Assembly: GCF_018802605.1 (NCBI RefSeq)
Contig: NZ_CP069161.1
Span: forward strand, 2,914,001 to 2,978,000
DNA length: 64,000 nt
DNA from: Paludibacterium paludis
GTDB taxonomy: Bacteria; Pseudomonadota; Gammaproteobacteria; Burkholderiales; Chromobacteriaceae
Reading direction: 5' to 3'
Shown: positions 17,215 to 29,071 of the stretch, in pieces
Numbering within the stretch: position 1 is the stretch's first letter
How the letters are laid out: each line of letters starts with the position of its first letter
Translations under genes and position numbers: made by a program
The notes under the pieces: model-generated
Told to the model about the DNA's origin: nothing
Seen by the model: only the letters and a program-made list of their open reading frames with translations
Databases searched by the model: none

Positions 17215-18222
17215 TCACAACGGTTCGAGCTCTCCGTAGTGGGCATTGGCCACATCGACATGGGAACGCAGCCGACCTTTGAGTACATTGCGGCCCACCT
17301 GGTGGAACAAGGGATTGAGCGGATCGCTGCTCGGCCCTTTGGCTTCGCGCGCCAGATACCCGGGCAAATCGAGCAGGGGAACATCGGCATCCAGCCGCGC
17401 GCCCATGAAAAAGGCACTGGAATATCTTGTCACACCGGCCGGAGGGGTGACGACCCGGTGCAGTGTCGCTTTCAGGTAACCGTTCGAGGCCAGTTCGAGA
17501 AGCTCGCCGATATTGACCACGAACGAGCCAGGAACCGGCGTGGCCAGCACCCAGCCCCGATCCGTCAAGACTTCGAGCCCGGGCGTATCGTCCTGCAGCA
17601 CCAGGGTAAGATAGCCGGAATCCTTGTGCTCACCCACTCCCTGATCGCTCAAAGTCGTATCGCGCCCCGGATAGCGGATCAATTTCAAGTGCTGGAACGG
17701 CACCTCGCCCACCGATTCGTCGAACACCCCGGCATCCTGCTCCAGAGCCAGGGCGAAGGCCCGCAAGAGCGTCAACGTCACACCGGTCAGGCGATCCTGC
17801 CAGTCGAGCACCAGCTCGCGCATCCGCGGCAATGCGGATGGCCACTGGTTCGGTCCGTAAAGACGCAACCAGGGCGCCTCGCCGTAATGGCATCGCACTA
17901 CCTGCGCTTCGCGCATCACATCGAACTGTTCGCGCCAATCGGCCTGCCCGCGGGTCAACTCGCCGCCGATACGCGTATACCCGCGAAAGTGCGGTGAATT
18001 GACCATCCGCACTTCCTCCTTGGCCTGGTCCGGCAACGCGAAGAAGGAACGGGCCGTCTCCATGACCGCCTCTTGCAGGTCGCCGGGGATGCCATGCCCG
18101 GTCAGGTAGAAAAACCCGACATCGCGCGAGGCCGCCCTCAAGGCGTGCAGAAATGCCCGACAACGTTCTCCACCCGCCGTGAAATCGGACAGATTCAACA
18201 GAGGCAAAGGATGGTCGGTCAT
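17215..18222 (-). CDS. Isopenicillin N synthase-like 2-oxoglutarate/Fe(II) oxygenase
   Basis: A 335-aa soluble dioxygenase of the isopenicillin-N-synthase superfamily. The N-terminal DIOX_N part (LLNLSDFTAGGERCR, GFFYLTGHGIP) is followed by the double-stranded beta-helix with the iron ligands H-x-D in GEHKDSGYLTLVLQDD and the distal H in LKATLHRVVTP, and the 2-oxoglutarate-binding R-x-S in TRYSSAFFMGA. Such enzymes act on amino acids, ethylene precursors or flavonoid-like substrates; the substrate here is not predictable. The start at 18222 (MTDHPLPLLN) is chosen over upstream methionines because conservation begins there. A TTGATC-N17-TAGAAT promoter lies 60-90 bp upstream. The gene stands alone. 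Confidence 0.88.
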   Translation of the reverse strand: MTDHPLPLLNLSDFTAGGERCRAFLHALRAASRDVGFFYLTGHGIPGDLQEAVMETARSFFALPDQAKEEVRMVNSPHFRGYTRIGGELTRGQADWREQFDVMREAQVVRCHYGEAPWLRLYGPNQWPSALPRMRELVLDWQDRLTGVTLTLLRAFALALEQDAGVFDESVGEVPFQHLKLIRYPGRDTTLSDQGVGEHKDSGYLTLVLQDDTPGLEVLTDRGWVLATPVPGSFVVNIGELLELASNGYLKATLHRVVTPPAGVTRYSSAFFMGARLDADVPLLDLPGYLAREAKGPSSDPLNPLFHQVGRNVLKGRLRSHVDVANAHYGELEPL

Positions 18223-18280
18223 GGCGTCGCTCCAAAAAACATAAAAAACCTGCCGGCTGGGCCACAGGTGAGTGACATCC

Positions 18281-18309
18281 ATTCTATATAACCAAAAGAA
18301 ATAGATCAA
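18281..18309 (-). promoter_or_regulatory. Sigma70-type promoter of the 2OG oxygenase gene
   Basis: Reading the minus strand: TTGATC (18309-18304), 17-bp spacer, TAGAAT (18286-18281). Four and five of six consensus bases match. The spacer is AT-rich, unlike its surroundings, and the site lies 59 bp before the start codon. Confidence 0.6.
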
Positions 18310-18433
18310 TGATTTGTTATTCGATAAATTCACTTCATGCCACGACCAAACGATACGGCGCGGCGGACAGTCGCCCTCAAACTCGCTATGCTGTGAAACG
18401 GTACCCTCTTGTCCCCCACCGAAGGAGATGCCG

Positions 18434-18943
18434 ATGAAACCGCTTCACTGCCTCACCCTTCTTGCCCTGTCGGCCGGCGCCTGGGCCGGCTCCCTTGAAA
18501 TCTTCACCCTGACGCCATCCGGTCCCGGGCAAAGCCTCGGAGTGGTCGAGTACGAGGACAACCCTTATGGTCTGCTGCTGACGCCGCGCCTGAGCGGATT
18601 GCCGCCCGGCATTCACGGTTTTCATGTGCACGACAAGCCCTCCTGCGAAGCCCGCGAGGTGAACGGCGTCGCCACGCCGGGCTCCGCGGCGGAAGGCCAC
18701 TGGGATCCGGACAACACCGGCCTGCATCTTGGGCCTTACACCCCGGGCGGGCACCGCGGCGATTTGCCGGCCCTCTATGTCGATGCGTCCGGCAAGGCGT
18801 CCTACCCGGTGCTGGCGCCTCGCCTGAAAGCCGCCGACCTGAAGGGGCATTCGCTGATGATCCATGCCGGCGGCGACAACCACAGCGATCACCCGGCCAA
18901 ACTGGGCGGCGGCGGGGCCCGCCTGGCCTGCGGAGTGTTTTAA
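18434..18943 (+). CDS. sodC: Periplasmic Cu/Zn superoxide dismutase
   Basis: SodC converts superoxide to hydrogen peroxide and oxygen in the periplasm. The 169-aa precursor has a signal peptide (MKPLHCLTLLALSAGAWAG, cleavage after AWA). Metal ligands are in GIHGFHVHDKPSC, AEGHWDPDN, GGHRGDLPALYVD and the C-terminal MIHAGGDNHSDHP. The two cysteines of the conserved disulphide (KPSC and RLACGVF) are present. Start 18434 is supported by GAAGGAG six bases upstream; an ATG two codons earlier is possible. Its product, hydrogen peroxide, is the substrate of the next gene, katG, on the same strand 300 bp away. Confidence 0.94.
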   Translation: MKPLHCLTLLALSAGAWAGSLEIFTLTPSGPGQSLGVVEYEDNPYGLLLTPRLSGLPPGIHGFHVHDKPSCEAREVNGVATPGSAAEGHWDPDNTGLHLGPYTPGGHRGDLPALYVDASGKASYPVLAPRLKAADLKGHSLMIHAGGDNHSDHPAKLGGGGARLACGVF

Positions 18944-21418
<2,475 letters not shown>

Positions 21419-21472
21419 GCAGAAGCGACCTTCAATCCGGCGTCGCGCAAGAGCACACGCTCCCTACGCAAA

Positions 21473-21508
21473 ACGCCCTCTGCCGCGGATAACCGCAGCA
21501 GAGGGCGT
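21473..21508 (-). terminator. Terminator of gdhB (between convergent katG and gdhB)
   Basis: ACGCCCTCTGC (21473-21483) pairs perfectly with GCAGAGGGCGT (21498-21508), an 11-bp stem. On the minus strand it is followed by TTTGCG, a short T run; on the plus strand there is no T run. It lies 16 bp after the gdhB stop and so mainly serves gdhB, and may also block read-through from katG. Confidence 0.75.
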
Positions 21509-21524
21509 CCATGCGCAACCGGAA

Positions 21525-24500
21525 TCAGTGCGAGATCAGGTGATTGTTCAACTCGCGCATGCCGGCCGACAGCATCGCCAGGTCCAGCGCCTCGAAGGAC
21601 TGCAGCTCGGCGAACATCTGGTGGCAGATCTCCACATCGGGCGCGCGGCGCGTCAGCCAGTCGCTGGCGAACGTCGTACCACCGTCCTTCAGCGCGATCC
21701 CCGTCAGGGAGCGGTGCAACCGGTACAGGTCGTCGCGCAGCGCCGAACGCGCCAGCGACTGCCAGCGATTATCGCGCGGCAGCCGGGTGATGGCGTCGCG
21801 CAGCCAGTCAAGCTGCAGGTCGCGGCCGATCAGCAGATAGTTGCGGGCGATATCGTTAAGGGCAAGATCGCTGCCAGCGGCGATGTCGATGATGTCCATC
21901 AGCGGCACCGCGAACTCCAGACGCGCCAGCACGGACAGCAGGTCGGCCGGCACGCCGGCGGCGTGGTAACGCTCTTCCAGAGCGGCCACAACCGGATAAA
22001 GGTCTCCCGAGATCAGCTCCGGCAACGCCGCGAGCAATTCCGACACCTTGCCCACATATTCGGCGATCACCGCATCGACCGAAGCGAACGGCCGCTTGTT
22101 GCGCAACACCCAGCGCGCCACGCGTTCGACCAGCGTTCGCACCTGCACCATCAGCCCCATCTGGGCATCGGCCGGAATGACGTTATCGAGCGACTCGATC
22201 CGCGTCCAGAGACTCTCGGCATCGAACACGCGGCTGGCGATCCACCAGGCGCGGGCGATATCGGCCACCGAGAACGGCGACTCCTCCTGCAGGCGGAACA
22301 CAAAGGACGTGCCCATGCGGTTCACGATCTGGTTCGCGAGCTGGTTGGAGATGATCTCGCGTTTCAGATGGTGGTTTTCCATCTGGGAACGGAAACGCTC
22401 CTGCAGCGGTTTCGGGAAATAATTCACCAGGATCGGCAGAAAATCCCTGTCGTCCGGCAGATCGGTCTTGAGCAGCGCCTGATCCAGCGAGATCTTGCTG
22501 TAGGCGAGCAGCACACCGACTTCCGGCGCCACAAGCCCCTGACGGGACAGACGGCGTTCATTGATTTGCGTCTCGGACGGCAGGAACTCCAGCTCGCGGT
22601 TCAGCTCGCCGGTTTTTTCCAGATGGGCGATCAGCCGCGCATGGGTGGACAGCATGGCCGCCGCTTCCAGACGCTTGATCGCCAGCACTTCGGTCTGCAG
22701 GTAATTGTTTCTCAGCACAAGGTGGCCGACTTCGTCGGTCATCTCGGCGAGGAGTTCATTACGCTGCTTGAGCGTCATGTCCCCGGCCTGCATCACCGCG
22801 CCCAGCAGGATCTTGATGTTGACTTCGTGGTCGGAGCAGTCGACGCCGGCCGAGTTGTCGATGGCATCCGAGCAGATCAGGCCGCCCTTGAGCGCGAACT
22901 CGATACGGCCGCGCTGCGTGGCGCCAAGGTTGCCGCCTTCCGCCACGACACGCACGTTCAGGTCGGCGCCATTGACGCGCAGCCCGTCGTTGGCGCGGTC
23001 ACGGGCGTCGGCATGGCTCTCGGCGGACGACTTGATGTACGTTCCGATCCCCCCGTTGTACAGCAGATCCGCCTCGGCCTTGAGAATTTCATGGATCAAC
23101 TCGGTCGGAGCCATGCTGTCACGATCGGTTTTCAGCCATGCGCGCACTTCCGGCGACAACGGAACCGACTTGGCGGAACGCTCGAACACCCCGCCTCCCT
23201 GTGAAATCAGCGCCGGGTTGTAATCCGTCCAGCTCGAACGCGGCAGATTGAACAGGCGGGCGCGCTCGGCGAAACTCGCCGCCGCATCGGGGTTCGGATC
23301 CAGGAAAATATGCAGGTGGTTGAACGCCGCTTTCAGCCGGATGTGCTCGGACAGCAGCATGCCATTGCCGAACACGTCACCAGCCATGTCGCCGATACCG
23401 ATCACCGTGAAATCCTGCTCCTGGGTATTGATGCCCAGATGCCGGAAATGGCGCTTCGTCGACTCCCAGGCGCCACGGGCGGTGATGCCCATCTTTTTGT
23501 GGTCGTAACCGGCGGAGCCGCCAGAGGCGAAGGCGTCACCCAGCCAGAAGCCGTAGGACTCCGAGACACTGTTGGCGATATCGGAGAAAGTCGCCGTGCC
23601 CTTGTCGGCCGCGACCACGAGATACGGGTCGTCGGCATCGATCCGGTGCACATCCTCCGGCGGAACGATCTTGCCGTTCACCAGATTGTCGGTCAGATCG
23701 AGCAGACCGGAGATGAAGGTTTTGTAGCAGGCGATACCCTCGGCCATCCAGGCTTCGCGGTCCGAAGCCGGGGGCAGCTGTTTGCACACGAAACCGCCCT
23801 TCGACCCCATCGGGACGATCACCGAATTCTTGACCTGCTGCGCTTTGACAAGCCCCAGCACTTCGGTGCGGAAATCTTCCATGCGGTCCGACCAGCGCAG
23901 GCCGCCGCGCGCCACCTTGGAGCCGCGCAGGTGCACGCCCTCGACGCGCGGGCTGTACACCCAGATTTCGAACAGCGGCCGCGGCTGCGGCAGGAAGCCG
24001 ATGGCGCCCGATTCCAGTTTGAACGAGATATAGGATTTGAACTGGCCGTCGGCGGCCTTTTGCCAGAAATTGGTGCGGCGCGTGGCCAGGATGACGGTCA
24101 GGAAACCGTTGAGGATGCGATCCTCATCCAGATTGGCGACACCATCCAGCAGCCCGCGCACTTCGGCCAGCAAGGCCTCGGCATCGCCGGCGCTGGCTTG
24201 ATCGGGCGACAGGCGCGCGGCGAAGAGGCGCACCAGTCGCGAGGTGATCTCGGGGTAATTGGCGACGCACTGCTCAAGGTAGGCCTGACTGAACGTCAGA
24301 CCGGCCTGGCGCAGGTATTTGGCCAACGCGCGCACCAGCGAAATCTCGCGCCAGTTGAGCGCCGCCGTCAGGGTCAGACGATTGAAGCCGTCGTTTTCGC
24401 AACGCTTGGCGAACACCTGCGCCAAAAGCTCCTGGAAGTCGCGCTGAACTGTCTCGGAAGCCATCTGTTCGCGATAGCCGCCGACATCCAGACCGAAATC

Positions 24501-26333
24501 GCTGATCCAGACCTGATCGTCCTCGCCGCGCGTGACGCAATAGGGATGCTCGTCGCGCACTTTCACGCCCATGTTTTCCAGAATCGGCAGGCTGGCCGAC
24601 AGGCCAAGCGGCTCGCTCTGGCGGAACAGCTTGAGGTTGAAGTCCTCGGTATTGCGATGGAACGGGCGATACAGCTTCATCGCCAGCGGGCATGCCGCGT
24701 CCACGCCTTCCAGATGCTGGATGTCCAGCACCGCGTTGCGCACGGCGAACTCTTCGCGGTACGCCAACGGGAAGGCCGACTTGTAGCGGTTGAACTGCAG
24801 GTTGCCCTTCTCTTCACCGTACGCCTCGATCAACTGCTGGTGCAGTTCCTCCAGCCAGCCGCGCACCACACGGGCGATCTCGGCTTCGATATCCTGTTCG
24901 CGGAAAGCGGGCAACGCGCCCGACGCTGTACGGATGATGTAGTGCACGCGAGCCAGGGTCTCGTCGCCGATATGCACGCTAAATTCGGTGGATTGACCGT
25001 TGAAAGCGTTGACCAGGACCTTTTCGATCTTCAGCCGCACTTCGGTGTTGAAGCTGTCGCGCGGCACATAGACCAGGCAGCTCACATAGCGATGATAGCG
25101 ATCGGTGCGGGCGAACAGGCGAACGCGCGGACGCTCCTGCAGGTTGACGATGCCCTCGGCGATCGGCGCCAGCACATCGGCCGGAATCTCCAGCAGTTCA
25201 TCGCGCGGATAGCTTTCCAGCACGAAGTTCAGGGTCTTGGACTTGTAGCTGTTGTCGACATAGTCGCAACCGCGAATCACGGCCTCGACCTTGCTGCGCA
25301 GGATCGGGATGTCCTTGGGCGAAGCCTGGTACGCGCGCGCGGTGTACAGGCCGAGGAAACGGCGCTCACCGACGACCTCGCCCTTGGCGTTGAAGCGCTT
25401 GATGCCGACAAAATCGATATAGGCCGGACGGTGGATATTGGAGCGGGTCTGGGACTTGTTCAGGATGATCAGCTGCGGCAGATGGGCCAGTTCGCGCAAC
25501 TCCTGCGGCAATTGCTCGAAGCTTGCGGAATACTCCTTGTCGCCCTGATCGCGCAGGATGCCAAGCCCGGAGTTCTTGACAATGCGCAGACTGTCCCGGC
25601 CGTCGCGCTTGACGAGGTCGTAATCGCAATAGCCCATGAAAAGGAAGTGGTTATCCGCCATCCAGTGCAGGAAGTCGACCGCTTCGGTCGCCTCTTCCGC
25701 GCGCTTGCCGTTGAGCGCGCCCAGATCGGACACGATCTCGCCCAGCACGGAGCGCATCGCCGGCTCGTCGCCGACCACAAGGCGGATATCGGCGATAAAG
25801 CGGTTCAGATCGTCTTCCAGGCGCTGCAAGGTGGCGGCGTCCGACACGCGGTCCATCTGCACGTGAATGAAGGACTCGAGCGGCAGACTGCGGTCTTCGG
25901 TGCGGCGCACTTCGACCAGCTCGCCCTTGTCATTGCGCAGCACCGACAGCACCGGATGCACCAGCAGATGCAAGTTGAGATTGTTCCGCGCAAGGAACAT
26001 CGCCAGGGAGTCGATCAGGAACGGCATGTCCGCTGTCACGATCTCGATGACACTGTGGGTGCTTTGCCAACCATCTCGCTCGAAATCGGGGTTGTAGATG
26101 CGGGCCTTGTGATGACCTTTTTCAAGACGCGCGGCAAAACCGAAATGGGCCATGGCGGCGCCGAACAAATCCAGGGAAGAGAACCGGCGCAGGTCGCCGT
26201 GCTCGGCCTCCTCAAAGTAGATCGGGAAGAATGCGGCCAGTTTCTGGGCTTCTTTCGATGACAGCTTGCTCTGGGCGACGGTTTGGATATCGGCGATCAG
26301 GCTCGCCAATTCGGTTTTGTGGGTCAGCGACAT
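21525..26333 (-). CDS. gdhB: Large NAD-specific glutamate dehydrogenase
   Basis: The giant (1602 aa, about 180 kDa) NAD-dependent glutamate dehydrogenase that oxidatively deaminates glutamate to 2-oxoglutarate and ammonia, the catabolic exit of arginine and glutamate breakdown. The N-terminal 700 residues are the regulatory, ACT-like part typical of this class; the catalytic core shows GGLRWSDRMEDFRTEV, VPMGSKGGFVCKQLPP (substrate lysines), and a dinucleotide fold with VIGIGDMAGDVFGNG and AEGGNLGATQRGRIEFA. The start at 26333 (MSLTHKTELASL) follows AAAGAGAAG. In Pseudomonas aeruginosa gdhB is activated by ArgR in response to arginine. Here the gene is divergent from an arginine-type transporter and regulator, with matching binding elements in between. 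Confidence 0.96.
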   Translation of the reverse strand: MSLTHKTELASLIADIQTVAQSKLSSKEAQKLAAFFPIYFEEAEHGDLRRFSSLDLFGAAMAHFGFAARLEKGHHKARIYNPDFERDGWQSTHSVIEIVTADMPFLIDSLAMFLARNNLNLHLLVHPVLSVLRNDKGELVEVRRTEDRSLPLESFIHVQMDRVSDAATLQRLEDDLNRFIADIRLVVGDEPAMRSVLGEIVSDLGALNGKRAEEATEAVDFLHWMADNHFLFMGYCDYDLVKRDGRDSLRIVKNSGLGILRDQGDKEYSASFEQLPQELRELAHLPQLIILNKSQTRSNIHRPAYIDFVGIKRFNAKGEVVGERRFLGLYTARAYQASPKDIPILRSKVEAVIRGCDYVDNSYKSKTLNFVLESYPRDELLEIPADVLAPIAEGIVNLQERPRVRLFARTDRYHRYVSCLVYVPRDSFNTEVRLKIEKVLVNAFNGQSTEFSVHIGDETLARVHYIIRTASGALPAFREQDIEAEIARVVRGWLEELHQQLIEAYGEEKGNLQFNRYKSAFPLAYREEFAVRNAVLDIQHLEGVDAACPLAMKLYRPFHRNTEDFNLKLFRQSEPLGLSASLPILENMGVKVRDEHPYCVTRGEDDQVWISDFGLDVGGYREQMASETVQRDFQELLAQVFAKRCENDGFNRLTLTAALNWREISLVRALAKYLRQAGLTFSQAYLEQCVANYPEITSRLVRLFAARLSPDQASAGDAEALLAEVRGLLDGVANLDEDRILNGFLTVILATRRTNFWQKAADGQFKSYISFKLESGAIGFLPQPRPLFEIWVYSPRVEGVHLRGSKVARGGLRWSDRMEDFRTEVLGLVKAQQVKNSVIVPMGSKGGFVCKQLPPASDREAWMAEGIACYKTFISGLLDLTDNLVNGKIVPPEDVHRIDADDPYLVVAADKGTATFSDIANSVSESYGFWLGDAFASGGSAGYDHKKMGITARGAWESTKRHFRHLGINTQEQDFTVIGIGDMAGDVFGNGMLLSEHIRLKAAFNHLHIFLDPNPDAAASFAERARLFNLPRSSWTDYNPALISQGGGVFERSAKSVPLSPEVRAWLKTDRDSMAPTELIHEILKAEADLLYNGGIGTYIKSSAESHADARDRANDGLRVNGADLNVRVVAEGGNLGATQRGRIEFALKGGLICSDAIDNSAGVDCSDHEVNIKILLGAVMQAGDMTLKQRNELLAEMTDEVGHLVLRNNYLQTEVLAIKRLEAAAMLSTHARLIAHLEKTGELNRELEFLPSETQINERRLSRQGLVAPEVGVLLAYSKISLDQALLKTDLPDDRDFLPILVNYFPKPLQERFRSQMENHHLKREIISNQLANQIVNRMGTSFVFRLQEESPFSVADIARAWWIASRVFDAESLWTRIESLDNVIPADAQMGLMVQVRTLVERVARWVLRNKRPFASVDAVIAEYVGKVSELLAALPELISGDLYPVVAALEERYHAAGVPADLLSVLARLEFAVPLMDIIDIAAGSDLALNDIARNYLLIGRDLQLDWLRDAITRLPRDNRWQSLARSALRDDLYRLHRSLTGIALKDGGTTFASDWLTRRAPDVEICHQMFAELQSFEALDLAMLSAGMRELNNHLISH

Positions 26334-26372
26334 AGGGCTTCTCTTTGTTGTGCACACGAGATGTGTCGGCGC

Positions 26373-26401
26373 ATTGTAGTTATGCCTACCGCTTGGGCAT
26401 T
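26373..26401 (-). promoter_or_regulatory. Candidate activator-dependent gdhB promoter
   Basis: On the minus strand TACAAT (26378-26373) is a good -10 about 40 bp before the gdhB start, but the -35 position (26401-26396, AATGCC) has almost no consensus. The ArgR-type half-site ends exactly there, which is the arrangement expected for an activator that replaces -35 contact. Confidence 0.5.
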
Positions 26402-26436
26402 TCCAGAATGCGACATCCGGTTACAGAAAAGCGGGC
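26395..26436 (-). promoter_or_regulatory. ArgR-type operator 1 (two tandem 21-bp half-sites)
   Basis: On the minus strand: GCCCGC-N8-AA-N5 (26436-26416) then TGTCGC-N8-AA-N5 (26415-26395). The second half-site matches the Pseudomonas AraC-type ArgR half-site rule TGTCGC-N8-AA-N5 exactly, and the 21-bp tandem spacing also fits. It abuts the gdhB -35 region. Confidence 0.6.
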
Positions 26437-26458
26437 CGCACTGCAACATATACAAACG

Positions 26459-26500
26459 GTCTATTACAACAATGCGACTCCGGCTTACAGAAAACATGGC
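26459..26500 (-). promoter_or_regulatory. ArgR-type operator 2 (two tandem 21-bp half-sites)
   Basis: On the minus strand: GCCATG-N8-AA-N5 (26500-26480) then AGTCGC-N8-AA-N5 (26479-26459). It shares an imperfect 24-bp direct repeat with operator 1 (26471-26494 against 26407-26430). It lies 64 bp further from gdhB, towards the transporter operon. A further half-site-like TGTCAA-N8-AA in the opposite orientation is at 26514-26529. Confidence 0.55.
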
Positions 26501-26558
26501 AATTTCCAACCATTGTCAATGGCATTTAACGCACCTATCCTTTTGATTTGTATGCTAT

Positions 26559-26587
26559 TTCACAAGCAACTTAAAGTTGTGTACAAT
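26559..26587 (+). promoter_or_regulatory. Promoter of the basic amino acid transporter operon
   Basis: TTCACA (26559-26564), a 17-bp spacer and TACAAT (26582-26587), five of six consensus bases in each hexamer. It points towards the transporter operon, leaving an untranslated leader of about 175 nt. The bases from about 26460 to 26600 are clearly AT-rich. Confidence 0.65.
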
Positions 26588-26770
26588 ATCCACAGGTCAA
26601 AAGCCCCCCTTGCCAAACGGGCCGAAAACCCCATGGCGCCTTATACGACGCCGCGACGACAGCACCTCGTGCCGCCGCCGGAAAAAAGCAGCCGGCCCTG
26701 CCCGCCGGCATTTTTATCCCGCGCAACCGGTGATCCCGGTTTGATGCCATACCGAAAAATAGAGATGCAA

Positions 26771-27535
26771 ATGAAGAAACTGCTGATCGCCTCCTCCCTG
26801 GCCCTGTCCTTTGCCGGCGCTTTCGCTCAGGCCGAAACCCTCCGCATCGGCGTCGATCTCAACTACCCGCCGTTCTCCAAGCAAGGCGCGGACGGCAAAC
26901 CCCAAGGATTCGACATCGACATGGCCTATGCCCTTTGCGGCGCCATGAAAGTCACCTGCCAGATCGTGCCCCAGGACTTCGACGGACTGATCCCCGCGCT
27001 CAACACCAACAAGTTCGACGCCATCCTCTCCTCGATGCAAATCACCGAAGAACGTCTGAAGGCCGTCGACTTCACCCACAAGTACTACAACATTCCGAGC
27101 CGCATCGTCGCTCGCGCCGGCGCCAAGGTCGACCAGAACAGCTTCAAGGGCAAGAAGATCGGCGTGCTGCGCGCCTCCACCCAGGAAAAGTTCGCCAAGG
27201 ACTTCTGGGGCAAGAGCGGCGCCACGATCGTGTCCTACAACAAGTCGCCGGAATCCTTCCTGGACCTGAAGGCGGGCCGTGTCGACGCGGTATTCGTTGA
27301 TGGCGCCGTGGGCGACCAGGATTTCCTCAAGACCCCGCAAGGCAAGGGCTTCGCGTTCTCCGGCCCCAACTACAGCGACGTGAAATACTTCGGCAGCGGC
27401 GCGGGCATTGCCGTCAAGAAGGGCAACAAGGCGCTGGCGCAGCGACTGAACAAGGCCATCGACACGATCCGGGCCAACGGCGCCTACAAGAAGGTTCAGG
27501 ACAAGTACTTCACCTTCGACATCTACGGCAACTGA
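26771..27535 (+). CDS. aotJ: Periplasmic arginine/ornithine-type binding protein
   Basis: A 254-aa periplasmic solute-binding protein of the HisJ/ArgT/AotJ family. A signal peptide ([20 protein letters not shown]) is followed by [57 protein letters not shown] and [16 protein letters not shown], the amino-acid-binding lobe pattern; the C at ALC and TCQ match the conserved small disulphide of the basic amino acid group. Arginine, ornithine or lysine are the likely ligands, supported by the ArgR gene at the end of the operon. ATG 26771 is preferred (ATG 26765 possible). A strong hairpin between this gene and the next may keep this mRNA in excess, as is usual for binding proteins. Confidence 0.88.
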   Translation: MKKLLIASSLALSFAGAFAQAETLRIGVDLNYPPFSKQGADGKPQGFDIDMAYALCGAMKVTCQIVPQDFDGLIPALNTNKFDAILSSMQITEERLKAVDFTHKYYNIPSRIVARAGAKVDQNSFKGKKIGVLRASTQEKFAKDFWGKSGATIVSYNKSPESFLDLKAGRVDAVFVDGAVGDQDFLKTPQGKGFAFSGPNYSDVKYFGSGAGIAVKKGNKALAQRLNKAIDTIRANGAYKKVQDKYFTFDIYGN

Positions 27536-27559
27536 TCCTTCAGGGAACAGTGCGTCACG

Positions 27560-27599
27560 GGCCTCCCTCGCCCCGAGGGGCGGAGGAGGCCATTTTGTT
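27560..27599 (+). terminator. Intercistronic hairpin after the binding-protein gene
   Basis: GGCCTCC...GCCCC (27560-27574) can pair with GGGGC...GGAGGCC (27577-27592), followed by ATTTTGTTT. The stem plus T-rich tail looks like a partial terminator or an mRNA-stabilising hairpin that gives higher levels of the binding protein than of the permeases. Confidence 0.6.
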
Positions 27600-27627
27600 T
27601 CATTGTGACTCACGGGAAATCAAATTC

Positions 27628-28317
27628 ATGTTTTTGCAGGGCTATCTTCCCGGCATTCTCGAGGGAACCCGGCTGACGCTCGAAGTCTCGGCCGTTTCCC
27701 TGATCGTTTCGGTCGCGCTTGGCCTGTTCGGCGCGATGTGCCGCCTCTCGCCGGTCCGCCCCGTCGCTCTTTTCGCCGAAATCTATTCGACAGTGGTGCG
27801 CGGCGTTCCCGACCTCGTCTGGATGTTCGTATTGTTCTTCGGGGGGCAGATGGTCATCAACGACCTGGCCGCCTCGATGGGCGCCGAAGCGCCGCAGATC
27901 GACTCGTTCATCGCCGGAACCCTGACCATCGGCTTCATTTTCGGGGCCTACATGACCGAAACGTTCCGGGGCGCGATTCTGGCTGTGCCGCGCGGCCAGA
28001 TCGAGGCCGGTCTCGCTTACGGCATGAGTCCTCGACGCGTCTTCATGCGCATCACCGTCCCCCAGATGGTCCGCTTTGCCTTGCCGGGGTTTTCCAATAA
28101 CTGGCTCGTGCTGGTCAAAACCACGGCCCTGGTATCGGTCATCGGCCTGCCGGACATGATGTACCAGGCGGACAATACCAAATCGGCCACGCAACAGCCG
28201 TTCACGGTCTACATGATCGTGGCGGGCCTCTACCTGGTGATCACCACGGTGTCGATCCTGATTCTCGACCGCCTGCAAAAACGCTACTCACTGGGAACAC
28301 GGGAGACGGAACTATGA
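27628..28317 (+). CDS. aotQ: Basic amino acid ABC transporter permease (HisQ/AotQ type)
   Basis: First inner-membrane permease of the uptake system, 229 aa with about five transmembrane helices. The loop AYGMSPRRVFMRITVPQMVR is the EAA motif that contacts the ATPase, and VRGVPDLVWMFVLFFGGQ is the typical HisQ-like segment. The longer open frame back to 27550 runs through the intercistronic hairpin; ATG 27628 (MFLQGYLPGILEGTRLTLE) gives the family start, although its ribosome site is weak. The stop overlaps the next permease start by 4 bp (ATGA), so the two membrane subunits are made in equal amounts. Confidence 0.88.
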   Translation: MFLQGYLPGILEGTRLTLEVSAVSLIVSVALGLFGAMCRLSPVRPVALFAEIYSTVVRGVPDLVWMFVLFFGGQMVINDLAASMGAEAPQIDSFIAGTLTIGFIFGAYMTETFRGAILAVPRGQIEAGLAYGMSPRRVFMRITVPQMVRFALPGFSNNWLVLVKTTALVSVIGLPDMMYQADNTKSATQQPFTVYMIVAGLYLVITTVSILILDRLQKRYSLGTRETEL

Positions 28318-29045
28318 TCGACCTGCACCTTGTCGTCGACAAACTCCCGGCCTTTTTCGGCGGAACGGACGGCGCGCCGGCCATGAGCACCACGGACGGC
28401 CTGATCCTGACGCTGGAGCTGCTGTTCTCGTCGCTGCTGGCCGGGCTGTGCCTCGCGCTGCCGATGGGCATCGCCCTCGTCTCGAAAAACCCGTTCGCCC
28501 GCTGGCCGGTCTGGCTGTTCACTTACCTGTTCCGCGGCACGCCGATGCTCGTTCAGCTGTTCATCATCTACTACGGCCTATCGCAGTTCGATGCCGTGCG
28601 AGACAGCTGGGCATGGGCGTATCTGCAGAATGCCTACGTGTGCGCCATCATCGCCTTCACCCTGAACACCGCCGCCTACACCACGGAGATTGTCGCGGGA
28701 CAGATCCGCACGACTCCCTGGGGCGAGATCGAGGCGGCCAAGGCCATGGGCATGAGCCGCTCGCTGCGGCTGCGCCGCATCATTCTGCCTTCCGCCCTGC
28801 GCCGCGCCCTGCCCTCCTACAGCAACGAAGTGGTGATGATGCTGCAGGGCACCTCGATCGCCGGCCTTGTGACCCTGGCCGACCTGACCGGCGTGGCGCG
28901 CCGCGTTTACAGTGAAACCTACCAGGTCTTCGAGCCTTTCCTCACGGCGGCCGCCATTTACCTGGTTCTGACATTCCTCATCGTCATGCTGTTCAAGCGC
29001 ATGGAAAAGCGCTGGCTGGCCTACCTTGGCCCGCGCAAGCACTGA
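28314..29045 (+). CDS. aotM: Basic amino acid ABC transporter permease (HisM/AotM type)
   Basis: Second permease, 243 aa, forming a heterodimer with AotQ. Family marks are [20 protein letters not shown], the EAA loop [20 protein letters not shown] and [21 protein letters not shown]. About five membrane helices are visible, with an N-terminal segment containing [24 protein letters not shown] residues. It is translationally coupled to aotQ and followed after 26 bp by the ATPase gene. Confidence 0.88.
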   Translation: MIDLHLVVDKLPAFFGGTDGAPAMSTTDGLILTLELLFSSLLAGLCLALPMGIALVSKNPFARWPVWLFTYLFRGTPMLVQLFIIYYGLSQFDAVRDSWAWAYLQNAYVCAIIAFTLNTAAYTTEIVAGQIRTTPWGEIEAAKAMGMSRSLRLRRIILPSALRRALPSYSNEVVMMLQGTSIAGLVTLADLTGVARRVYSETYQVFEPFLTAAAIYLVLTFLIVMLFKRMEKRWLAYLGPRKH

Positions 29046-29071
29046 AACAGCCACGACGGAGACATCGACTT

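Noticed and set aside
23310..26261. 983-codon plus-strand open frame opposite gdhB
   Set aside because: It is the antisense shadow of gdhB, whose protein is clearly conserved; the shadow has no recognisable domain and no ribosome site. Long antisense frames are usual in GC-rich genes.
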